A stretch of DNA of 64,000 bases from Pomphorhynchus laevis (Eukaryota > Acanthocephala > Palaeacanthocephala > Echinorhynchida > Pomphorhynchidae): positions 62,001 to 126,000 of the forward strand of contig WNNJ02002874.1 in NCBI GenBank assembly GCA_012934845.2, given 5' to 3'. Shown in pieces: positions 44,701 to 50,399 of this stretch. Positions within the stretch are counted from its first letter, which is position 1; every line of letters starts with the position of its first letter. Both the position numbers and the translations under genes were made by a program. A model generated the notes under the pieces. That model had not been told where the DNA came from, did not search any database, and was given only the letters and a program-made list of their open reading frames with translations.

Positions 44701-47700
44701 CAAAAATAAAATTTACAATTCGTTATATAATAACTTAAATGATTACTTTAGTAAGCTGATTAATAGTGAAAGCTCGAATATAGTAGATAACTATACTAGA
44801 TAATAATATTATTTTATAATAAATAATATACTTTGTATTAGAATAAGATACTAGATAGTTATTTTAGAGGAAATACATTATTATTTATAGGTATAATATT
44901 TTTATTATTATAAAAATGACTTTTAAATTTCAATTTAATTATGTTTATTTTAAATTTCAATTTTTTATTTTAACTTGATTTAAATTATAAAAAATCTTAT
45001 AACAATTATTATAAGATATAATAATTGTTATTATTATCATTTATTATTTAATTGCTGGTTTTTTAGTTTAAAATGAATTATCAGGTTTCATTTGCGTATA
45101 GTAAACATTATCTACAAATCATTTTTGTAGATATGATTATGATATTACTAGATACATATTTTAAACTAAATTATTATAAAAATACCATCAGACAGAAAAT
45201 AGTAAAATATACAAATCAACACAATAATATTAAAAATAAATTTAAAATCATTTGCGGAAAAGTTGTATGGTAGATAATAAATAATATACTTTGTATTAGA
45301 ATAAGATACTAAATAATCAAATTTAAGCAGAGGAAATACATCATTAGCATGTATTTGGCCCCGCTGCTATGTTGGGTAGAGGAGTTAGGAGCCGAAACCT
45401 GATAGCATAGCAGTTCCTCCTGATGACCTCTAATTCTTATTCTGATACAACGTCTGTTATTTATTAGTCAATTCATAAAAATGACTTTTTAAATTTCAAT
45501 TTTTTATTTTAACTTGATATAAATTATAGAAAATCTAAAAACAATTATTAATTTTAATATTTAATTATTAAATTTTTATTTAGCATTATTATGTTTTGTT
45601 TTGTTTATAATTATTTTAAATACGTTGACTCAGTTAGCTGATTTAATTATTTAATTATTACTTTTTGATTTAGCATTAGCATGTTTTGTTTAGTTTATAA
45701 TTATATTAAATACGTAGACTCAGTTTGCTGATTTGATATCTAAGATAAACATTTGGAATTATATAACATTTCGTTATATGTTATTCGTTTAAATGCTTAC
45801 TTTGGTATGCTAAATGAAGCTATCACTTTATTAATTAAAAAATAACTATAATTTGGAAAGATTATAGATTTGATAAAATTAAAAATAAAATGAAAATAAC
45901 AAACAATTACAAAAGGAAAGATAAAATTAATAAAGATATGTATAAAGAACTTACTAAATTAAAGCATAACTATATAATAACAACTATTGATAAAGCTAGT
46001 AATAACTTTGTCTTCATATTAAAAAAGCTTTATTATGATATACTAATGAAAGAGGTTAATTCTAATGATTTAAATGTAAATCCAACATATGAACGTAGTG
46101 AGTTGAGTTTAGAAACAATTATTACAAGTCACTGTTTTAGAATGGATAAAAAGGGTATAAAAATTGAATCAGATAATAAAACTATACCTATATTATATTA
46201 GAATCCAAAATTACATAAAAATCCAATAAAACCTAGGTTCATATGTAGTGCGTTTAAATGTATATTAAAACCACTTTCTGTCTATATGAATAAAATACTT
46301 AAAGTAATTAAAGCACACTTTAGTTTAGAAACACTTATCACAAGTCACTGTTCTATTATTGATTAGAAGGTTATAAATGTTGAAATTGGAATCCGAAATT
46401 ACATATAAATCAAATAAAGCCTAGGTTCATATGTAGTGATAGCACTACATTTGTAGTGCCTTTAAAACCCATGTATGTTTATATGAATAAAACACTTACT
46501 TGAAGTATTTAATTACTTTTTATTCTACACAATAAATAGAAAACACTATTTTGGTATAAAACACTATTTCAAGATGAATTCAACGAAAGAATTTTTATAA
46601 CACAAAATTCAACAAAATAATAAATTTTCAAAATATAAATACGATTTTAGTCCAAATTATATCCAAATTTAGATTTAGCAGATATTAAGGAAACGATAGA
46701 AAAATTAATTAATCTTATATTCGTAAAAATAAGTTTCCAAATATATATTTAGAATAATAGCTATAACGCATATCTAACAAAAATTAAACCATCAAGTAAA
46801 TATAAATATATGGATAAAATTGAATTAATAGAATCCTTAAATATTTTAATAAATCAAAATTATTTAAAGTAGGGACATCTATATTTAGACAAATAAAATG
46901 TGTTCCAATGGGTGGTAATAGTAGCCCAATTATAGCTGACTTATTTTTAAGCTTTATAGAATATGAATTTGTTCATAACTGTGTAAAAACTAAATCTAAA
47001 CAATGTAGATATATGAAATATATGTTTCGATGCATTGATGGTATATGTGTATTTAATTCTAATAATTTTTATTCAATTAGTGAACAAATTTATCCAGGTA
47101 GCCTCATTCTTAACAAAACCAATATTGATGATAAAGAAGGTGTATATCTAGATATGAACATTAAATTAATATTAACTAAAACTACTATTAATTTATATCG
47201 TAAAGATGACATATTTAAATTTACAAGAAACATATTTTTGCATGAGCATTCATGCATACCATATAATATAAAATATAATACATTAAATAATGAAATTTTA
47301 AGAATTGCAACAATATGTAATGATATTGGCTTTCTTCAAAATCATTTAAATAATTTAATAGATACATATTTTAAACTAGGTTACTATAAAAATAACATCA
47401 AGCAGAAAATAGTAAAATATATAAATCAACACAATAATATTAAAAATATATTTAAAATCATTAGCGAAAAATGTTTATGGATAAATAATATACTTTGTAT
47501 TATAATATAATTCTAATAATCAAATTGTTTCAGAGGAAATACGCAATTTCACGTGCTTGACCCCTCTGCTATGTTGTGTCGAGGAATAGGGTCCGAAACC
47601 TTATTACATAGCAGTTCTTCATGATGACCTTTATTCCTTATTCGATCGAATACATATTATATTATTTATTAGTCAATTCATAAAAATTGACTTTTATTTT

Positions 47701-48428
47701 AAAATTTTGTTTAACATTATTTTTAATTTATAAATAATATAAGATACGTATATCTAGTCATTGAGAAAGAATCTGAAGCCTAATACGACAATCGCTAATC
47801 ATAATGACTGCTTAAATAATATTTAATAGAAAATATTACATTATCTTTTTAATATTAATAATATCTTTCTAAATGTGTTTAATTGCAAACGTTCTTCCAG
47901 CATGGCTTATCGAGCGACTAGTCATTTAATGCTATTTCAGATTTTTCCTATAATTGAGTGAATAGCATTTTAATTTTTCAATAATGAAATTTCCTATTCC
48001 TGACAGGATTTACAATTTAAACAGCGCTCGAATGGTCATTGTCGTTGTGCCTTAGAAACATTAAAAATTAAAGCGCAAACAGAAATTCTTCAAAATCTGG
48101 TAATAGCAATGTCAAACAAATCGAAAAGAAGGTAAACCATAATCTGTAATTGCTAGCATTTGATCAATAAAAGTGTTAATCCACAATTGATAATTAAGCC
48201 AAGCATTTATTTCGCTTTTGTTAAAGCTTAAGGCCGTCTTCATTACATAATAACACGAGGAGAAATATATCAGTTGTATCAAAAGAAGTGCAAACATCTC
48301 TTACGATGAATGATGTTGAAGATAGAGAAAACCAATTATCTGCTATAAGATCAAGTATTCACAAGATTAATCAAATTATGCGTCAAACGAAAGAGCAATA
48401 TGTCAAGGCACACAATCTTAGATTGTAA
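26471..48428 (+). CDS. Nine-exon coiled-coil gene with a KEN box; TE-filled introns
   Basis: This is a gene model built from splice sites and phase. The exons are 26471-26732, 29590-29879, 31382-31633, 32844-32908, 37357-37508, 41379-41792, 41837-41883, 48007-48131 and 48227-48428. The lengths sum to 1809 nt (603 codons with stop), and each donor phase matches the next acceptor. The N-terminus is acidic/Ser-rich and disordered. KEN at residues 64-66, with P at 68, resembles an APC/C degron. Most of the rest is charged, heptad-like helix (L...L..E..K) typical of a coiled coil. I do not recognise the family. A cell-cycle, centrosomal or cytoskeletal role is only a guess from the KEN box. Introns range from 44 nt to about 6 kb. 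The large ones contain PLE-A, PLE-B2 and PLE-B3/B4. An AATAAA lies at about 48476. Confidence 0.65.
27457..27801. mobile_element. 345-bp fold-back element carrying hammerhead cores
   Basis: It lies in intron 1. About 80-bp inverted ends: the left starts GTTTATGATTAGTTTAGCAG and the right ends ..CCAAACTGATCATAAATGC. Both contain GAAAGAATCGACAAAACG-type sequence and its complement. The left arm holds an intact CUGAUGA...GAAAC core in - orientation, and the right arm a decayed + copy (27721-27750). A central palindrome of about 16 bp surrounds CTCCCA at 27546-27551. No protein is encoded. Confidence 0.8.
27511..27535 (-). ncRNA. Hammerhead core, copy H1
   Basis: CUGAUGA-GUCA-AACGA-UGAC-GAAAC on the - strand: all core boxes and a 4-bp stem II, followed by GGUA. 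A perfect long hairpin lies directly upstream. A stem I closing a proper cleavage site was not found. Confidence 0.55.
28781..28806 (-). ncRNA. Hammerhead core, copy H2
   Basis: CUGAUGA-GUCAU-UGUG-AUGAC-GAAAC-GGUA on the - strand, with a 5-bp stem II. The flanking sequence (GAUGCAGAGGA, AGAUCC.UCCCAC) is shared with copies H1, H3 and H4. The inverted ends of this copy are not clear. Confidence 0.55.
29010..29276. mobile_element. 267-bp inverted-end element with hammerhead core
   Basis: Ends: ATATCTCAAATGAAACAATT then CCGCGT on the left, and the complement ACGCGGAATTGTATCATTTG then AGATAT on the right (about 26 bp). Inside are AGACGCGAAAG-like sequence, the core at 29095-29120, and a CCAGCAGAGGAGGAC/GT.ACTCCTCTGCTG hairpin. 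It lies in intron 1. Confidence 0.75.
29095..29120 (-). ncRNA. Hammerhead core, copy H3
   Basis: CUGAUGA-GUC...GAC-GAAAC-GGUA on the - strand. Stem II has 3 outer pairs plus a mismatch. The core is otherwise unchanged. Confidence 0.5.
29590..29879 (+). CDS. Coiled-coil gene exon 2
   Basis: Acceptor ACTATTTTAG at 29580-29589, phase 1 in. Donor ACC|GTAAGATAT, phase 0 out. Encodes 96 full codons plus the shared one. A strong heptad pattern runs from LEAQLDVLQLSNELKK to LLKEKLRQALQEL. Confidence 0.8.
30651..30735. repeat. Long palindrome related to the 19.7-kb fold-back
   Basis: Core arms TTATCCACACGAGAAAA (30679-30695) and its exact complement (30697-30713) are separated by one base. Pairing extends outward with a small bulge to TAGG.ATTATTAATTA. 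The same arm sequence occurs in the fold-back at 19732-20035. It lies in intron 2. Confidence 0.85.
31382..31633 (+). CDS. Coiled-coil gene exon 3
   Basis: Acceptor TATCATTTTAG, phase 0 in. Donor CTGGAG|GTAAAT, phase 0 out; 84 codons. Charged helix followed by a segment with two Cys and a second helix ending LLEKGKAYIDIAAYLE. Confidence 0.8.
32844..32908 (+). CDS. Coiled-coil gene exon 4
   Basis: Acceptor ATTTTTATTTTAG, phase 0 in. Donor ATATG|GTAATT, phase 2 out. Only this frame is open (NEIIHYQQFGC...). It joins exon 5 (T CAG TTA) in phase. Confidence 0.6.
33103..33146 (+). CDS. Candidate alternative (mutually exclusive) exon 4'
   Basis: A small 44-nt frame after TTATAATTTTAG, phase 0 in, ending ATCTG|GTAATT, phase 2 out (QEIRIKNNIDEKNI). 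It has the same entry and exit phases as exon 4 but cannot follow exon 4 in frame. It could therefore replace it. It may equally be a chance frame. Confidence 0.3.
33178..33330 (-). mobile_element. Hammerhead-bearing short element, partial copy
   Basis: It starts with ATTCCGCGTGAATTTCTTGT as at 29028, then AAGCCAGACGCGAAAGAA, the core at 33243-33268, and a perfect 15-bp hairpin (33292-33306 with 33310-33324). The distal inverted end is missing. It lies in intron 4 near PLE-A. Confidence 0.7.
33243..33268 (-). ncRNA. Hammerhead core, copy H4
   Basis: CUGAUGA-GUCAU-UGUG-AUGAC-GAAAC on the - strand. The following GGUA of the other copies is GGCA here, so the presumed cleavage triplet is lost. 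Confidence 0.5.
33759..34115 (-). repeat. PLE-A 3' terminal repeat (pseudo-LTR)
   Basis: It contains the last codons of the nuclease, then a tail with GACUG...CAGUC-GAAA-UAUC (33934-33970). This is a hammerhead-like hairpin whose CUGANGA box reads UUGAAAA. It matches 36646-37014 closely. Confidence 0.8.
34023..34440 (-). pseudogene. PLE-A GIY-YIG endonuclease domain
   Basis: In a - frame shifted from the RT ORF: CVIYTIPCSDWKKIYVGQTK and then QGLKKR, the GIY-YIG signature (Y-x2-PC...IYVGQT..L..R). After a frame break near 34307 come FNHVIDTGHNIDF, LVLESLYIS (the catalytic Glu region) and a basic C-terminus ending ADRTIT. The domain nicks target DNA for PLE insertion. Frame breaks at about 34420 and 34307 disable this copy. 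Confidence 0.85.
34409..35470 (-). pseudogene. PLE-A reverse transcriptase
   Basis: 353 codons on the - strand. RT features in order: RPVIAPYKCFDHKLAKYINK, motif A ATADVVSLFTNIP, DGVAMSSRLGPPLTDLYM, the catalytic region YRYVDEVFAVF (normally Y-V-D-D, so the second Asp is Glu), VNFLDVKVLR, and a thumb region RASHLPRTS. This is one of the longest intact frames in the window, which implies a fairly recent insertion. It is broken from the N-terminal part near 35570-35640 and from the nuclease near 34420. Confidence 0.9.
35642..36484 (-). pseudogene. PLE-A N-terminal region
   Basis: Two - frames (36167-36484 and 35642-35968) carry the N-terminus MVRNKKKVTFDPKAIINDMN and the pre-RT segment (QQILSMGPNFVPC, LKTLKNDDELTICRSDKGEA). 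The latter ('L..D..I...DKG...') is typical of PLEs before the RT palm. Frame breaks lie at about 35970-36160 and 35570-35640. Confidence 0.8.
36646..37050 (-). repeat. PLE-A 5' terminal repeat: truncated tandem copy
   Basis: A copy of 33759-34115. A deletion of about 40 bp relative to the full nuclease gene joins the ..TACGTCTT region to AGGGAAAGATGG. It then continues into nuclease codons up to about 37060, so it is the 3' end of a second PLE-A in tandem. Confidence 0.8.
37357..37508 (+). CDS. Coiled-coil gene exon 5
   Basis: Acceptor CTATTTTACTATTTTAG, phase 2 in. The first codon joins TG+T. Open frame LSRRLTKQNILAKLKHEIRR continuing as a charged helix. The favoured donor GTTG|GTATTT (phase 1) fits exon 6 entered at 41379. 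An alternative donor CGG|GTAGAA (37530-37532) with entry at 41387 also keeps frame. Confidence 0.65.
37600..37955. other. Intron 5 DNA, nothing recognised
   Basis: AT-rich intron sequence between exon 5 and the fold-back at 37960. Confidence 0.4.
37960..38166. repeat. Fold-back repeat, ~50-bp arms
   Basis: GTAAGTTT.GAAAGGCATTTTACCC near 37975-38000 is the complement of GGGTAAAATGCCTTTTGAAA then CTTAC near 38133-38157. Extension runs through ACGAGAA.TGTAA. An inner AGTGACT...AGTCACT pair surrounds the centre. Confidence 0.75.
38455..40568 (+). pseudogene. PLE-B copy 2: permuted Penelope-like RT
   Basis: In order: a nuclease-like C-terminal remnant (LLEREDFWIKTLNF, about 38490-38560), an N-terminal domain with LLPPLGR.ICNYN and a Cys-x-Cys element (CNCKSLSF, 38700-39060), KDNYIITTIDKASNNFVFI, LYWNPKLHKNPIKPRFICSA, DFSTLYTNLD (motif A, broken frame at 39680-39790), and RQVKGAPMDGNCSPIIADLF. 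The catalytic region reads RCIDGICVF (YIDDICVF in copy 1). The end is FKLLSGKFLWMDNK-like. Having the nuclease-like end before the RT, plus the CxC element, recalls Naiad/Chlamys-type PLEs. Several frameshifts. It lies in intron 5 of the coiled-coil gene. Confidence 0.85.
40595..40915 (+). repeat. PLE-B tail motif, copy A (intact) and extension
   Basis: AAATACAT/ATGTATTT hairpin, then GGCCCC, G, CTGCTATG, 16 nt, GGGGCC, 12 nt (GAAACCTGATAG), CATAGCAG. Helix 1 (GGCCCC/GGGGCC) and helix 2 (CTGCTATG/CATAGCAG) interleave as a pseudoknot. TTCCTCCTGATGACCTCTA follows, then the A/T-rich extension. Confidence 0.8.
41379..41792 (+). CDS. Coiled-coil gene exon 6
   Basis: Acceptor AAATTACAG, phase 1 in. 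137 full codons of charged coiled coil (LDRLKLEFVDINIHLQAIKT ... LKQELEKVKSKSRNNMKYVI). Donor AATTG|GTATTAAT, phase 1. If read through, it would stop at TGA 3 codons later. The downstream exon continues in frame. Confidence 0.75.
41837..41883 (+). CDS. Coiled-coil gene exon 7
   Basis: It follows a 44-nt intron (GTATTAAT...TTTTCTAG). Phase 1 in, donor TCGAAG|GTAATT, phase 0 out. Encodes ESKTQRVGRHASVLSK. Confidence 0.65.
41884..42880. other. Intron 7 DNA without recognised element
   Basis: AT-rich. A - frame of 70 codons at 42149-42361 is protein-like but unidentified and may be TE debris. Confidence 0.35.
42885..43090 (+). pseudogene. GIY-YIG endonuclease fragment (Penelope type)
   Basis: A + frame reads ESCNFTYIGQTKRPLVVCVK then EHKNSVRRS at about 42919-43005, with NNFDFDKVNVLKR just after. 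This is the C..TYIGQTKRPL...R..EH...pattern of PLE nucleases, with the catalytic Arg region changed to Cys. It is isolated from any RT of the same type. Confidence 0.65.
43500..43690 (+). pseudogene. PLE-B copy 3, nuclease C-terminal part
   Basis: The frame reads HIKNYKSFILEHI, LLEKEDFWIKIL and MYPLELND, matching the end of an N-terminal GIY-YIG domain (..fWI..L.T.yP.GLND). It is separated from the rest of PLE-B3 by a LINE insertion. Confidence 0.6.
43692..44050 (+). pseudogene. CR1/L2-like LINE 3' end inserted in PLE-B3
   Basis: 43694-43963 encodes the LINE RT C-terminus: LTYRLLHCNSPSYL, FGRRSLHIAAPFLWNSLPNH, LRSSSSLRFVKMHLKSLLL. This is followed by a 3' UTR with GTGTGCATTTGCCACATTAA and a short A-run/ACTTTCAACTTTCAAC end. 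It lies between the nuclease end (..YPLELND) and the linker (NPVKRKPRSRGDKRNK) of PLE-B3, so it inserted into that element. Confidence 0.8.
44051..44813 (+). pseudogene. PLE-B copy 3, N-terminal domain
   Basis: A linker NPVKRKPRSRGDKRNK is followed by a frame open from about 44129 to 44803 (over 220 codons). It includes TINFINKCIDNINIAGLL, KLLPPLGRNICNYN and the TECNCKSLSFDKINEHICTH element, whose Cys/His spacing suggests a zinc site. It ends before the RT; the RT palm is deleted. It supplies the best copy of the PLE-B N-terminal region. Confidence 0.8.
45073..45275 (+). pseudogene. PLE-B copy 3, extreme C-terminus
   Basis: The frame reads LDTYFKLNYYKNTIRQKIVK, TNQHNNIKNKFKIICGKVVW, matching the end of copies 2 and 4. 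The whole RT between 44813 and about 45130 is missing. Confidence 0.75.
45325..45740 (+). repeat. PLE-B tail motif, copy B, with duplicated extension
   Basis: Same layout as copy A. Helix 1 has one change (GGAGCC instead of GGGGCC), giving one mismatch, and helix 2 is intact. The A/T-rich extension with GATTTAGCATTA is present twice. Confidence 0.75.
45860..47505 (+). pseudogene. PLE-B copy 4: RT relic with internal mosaic
   Basis: Starts at MKITNNYKRKDKINK (45890), nearly identical to copy 2 at 39172. After the FICSAFKC and MNKILKVIKAH blocks, the sequence at 46321 jumps back to SLETLITSHCSII and repeats the segment PKLH..IKPRFIC..MYVYMNKTL in a more diverged version (46321-46500). It then continues to VPMGGNSSPIIADLF, RCIDGICVF and a clean 200-codon C-terminal frame (46908-47510). 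The doubled, unequally diverged segment suggests template switching or recombination between two PLE-B copies. Confidence 0.85.
47520..47705 (+). repeat. PLE-B tail motif, diverged copy E with compensatory change
   Basis: It has GACCCC...GGGTCC in place of GGCCCC...GGGGCC, so one G-C pair has become A-U and helix 1 is kept. Helix 2 (CTGCTATG/CATAGCAG) is unchanged. The linker is GAAACCTTATTA. Confidence 0.75.
48007..48131 (+). CDS. Coiled-coil gene exon 8
   Basis: Acceptor CCTATTCCTGACAG, phase 0 in. DLQFKQRSNGHCRCALETLK... Two donors are possible: AATCTG|GTAATAG (48099, phase 0) or AAGAAG|GTAAAC (48131, phase 2). Only the second joins the open frame of the last exon. Confidence 0.6.
48227..48428 (+). 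CDS. Coiled-coil gene exon 9 (terminal)
   Basis: Acceptor CGCTTTTGTTAAAG (weak), phase 2 in. Open to TAA at 48426-48428 (VSKEVQTSLTMNDVEDRENQ ... NLRL). A polyadenylation-like AATAAA follows near 48476. The first dozen codons depend on the weak acceptor. The frame from 48270 onward is more secure. Confidence 0.55.
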
Positions 48429-48479
48429 ATGGAATTTGTTTAAACTGTAAAATTTTATCAGTTAACAATTTATTTCAAT

Positions 48480-49185
48480 AAATTAAACAAACATTAGTTG
48501 TAAATTGCGAAAAAGGAATTATCTCCAAGTAGCATATACAAATATTAATTTTAAATTCTAGTTATTTGAACTGTTTGCTATTTAATTTGGAAATATACTA
48601 AATAATCATTTTATTCGATATAATAAAAAATTTTGAGGATAAGAGAAAAGGTATTCGATAGACACAAATTCTGATAGAAAATATAACCTTATTATAAGAC
48701 ATAATTTTGCTGTTTAATAGCAAAATGATCAAGTTATTAACGTTTGGATTTTTGCAGATCAACTACAAATATTTATCGTGTGATATGACTATATAATGTA
48801 CAAAGCAGCAAACACACTAATGTTCATTTGGTCCAAAATGATTATACCATACTGATCGTCTTCAAAATGATTTACGCCTTCAGACTATGCAATTTCAAGA
48901 CAATTGTAATTTAGATTTTTAAACTCAGCAGCAAAGTTTATAAATTCATATATGTGGCTTCAAATAACAATTATATTCTTTCTCACATTTTGCTTGTGTT
49001 CTCATTTTTCTCTTGCTATTTGTGAATCTACTAATTTATTAATTCCAGATAATTTATATAGTATTTTTTGAATCAATAATTTAACTATTTGAATCAATAG
49101 TTTATATATTTTAAATATTTACATATTCACAGTATTTCACTATCTTGATATTTTGCAGGTGAGATCGATCATTTTGTATGAAATT
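48480..49185. other. No gene recognised
   Basis: AT-rich flank downstream of the coiled-coil gene. Confidence 0.4.
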
Positions 49186-49189
49186 AAGA

Positions 49190-50060
49190 CTTTCGTTAAA
49201 TTAAAATGTTAAAGTTATTTTAAATGGTTGATAGTGATCCATTATTGATAAACAATTATTGGAACTGATTCAGAAAATTACTAGGTAATTTTCTGAAGAT
49301 GCTAACAGTAGTTAGCAAAATATCAAAAATAATTTATTTTTTCCTTTGATCCAGCTTCAATAATTATTTATTAAAGTTATTTTTTCACATTTTTCGGTTT
49401 AAAAAAAGCTTTTAATTCATTCTAAAGCGATAATCTTTGTTTGTTCATTATCTTTAAAGATAAGATTGTGTTAAAAGTATTGTCTTATCTTAAATAGATA
49501 AAAATAATCACAGATTAGCATAAGAGCAATAAAAATCAGTAACAAATGATTTACGAAATACACTTCACCAAACGTGTAGATACACCCGAAGGATGTGCAG
49601 GTATTAAAAGCATTGTCTTATCTTCTAAATAGATAAAAATAATCACAGATTAGCATAAGAGCAATAAAATCAGTAAAAATGATTTACGAAGTACACTTCA
49701 CCAAACGAGGTAAATGAGTATTTACAATTACTATTTTCGTGGTTTACAGAGCATTCGTTGTATGAGCGCATACGATAGTTTTGTGCTAGATCATGATAGT
49801 TGAAATTGAGACTTTCGTTAATACTAACTTAAAATATTAAATTTATTTTTCACATTTCTCCGTTAAAAAGCTTATATTCGTTGTAAAGTAATAATCTTTG
49901 TTTGTTCATTATCTTTAAAGATAAGATTGTGTTGAAATAGATAAAAATAATCACAGATTAGTTTAATTTTTTTAATTAAACAAATCACAGATTAGCAAAA
50001 GAACAATAAAAACCGGAAAAAATAAGGATTTACAAGATATACTTCAACGAACGATGTAAA
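49190..50060 (+). repeat. Repeat family 'R', three copies in a row
   Basis: Blocks at about 49380-49580, 49595-49860 and 49865-50055 match the family at 9735-10720. The shared phrases are AAGATAAGATTGTGTT, ATAAGAGCAATAAAA, TTTACGAAGTACACTTCACC and GCATTCGTTGTATGAGCGCA. A short hammerhead-like repeat is inserted at 49281-49375. Confidence 0.75.
49281..49340 (+). ncRNA. Hammerhead-like motif, one core base changed
   Basis: CUGAAGA (49293-49299), U, stem II GCUAAC-AGUA-GUUAGC (6 bp), then AAAA instead of GAAA, then UAU-C, a proper minimal stem III and triplet. UUUU before and AAAA after can start stem I. The G-to-A change at the GAAA box probably abolishes cleavage. Confidence 0.6.
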
Positions 50061-50399
50061 TGAGTAAAAGCTTATAATTATTGATTATAATTTTTATAGT
50101 CAAGAGTAGATAAAATAAGACGTCATATTACGATCCAAATTACACCGTAACTTTGGCTTAATTTTGATTTTTTTTGGATCCAAATAGACACTCTTAGCGT
50201 TAGTGATAATTATTTTAAGTGATATCATCGATAATCAATCGTCTTCAGCGTTTGCTTGAAACGTCTACTCCATCACATCTGCATATGCAAAATTGTTAAT
50301 TACAAATCGATCATGTTGTCCAGAATCTAGCATTTGACCTTATGCTGGTGTGAATAGCTTTCATCATCTTCACACTTAACTTTATATGATCTGTGACAT

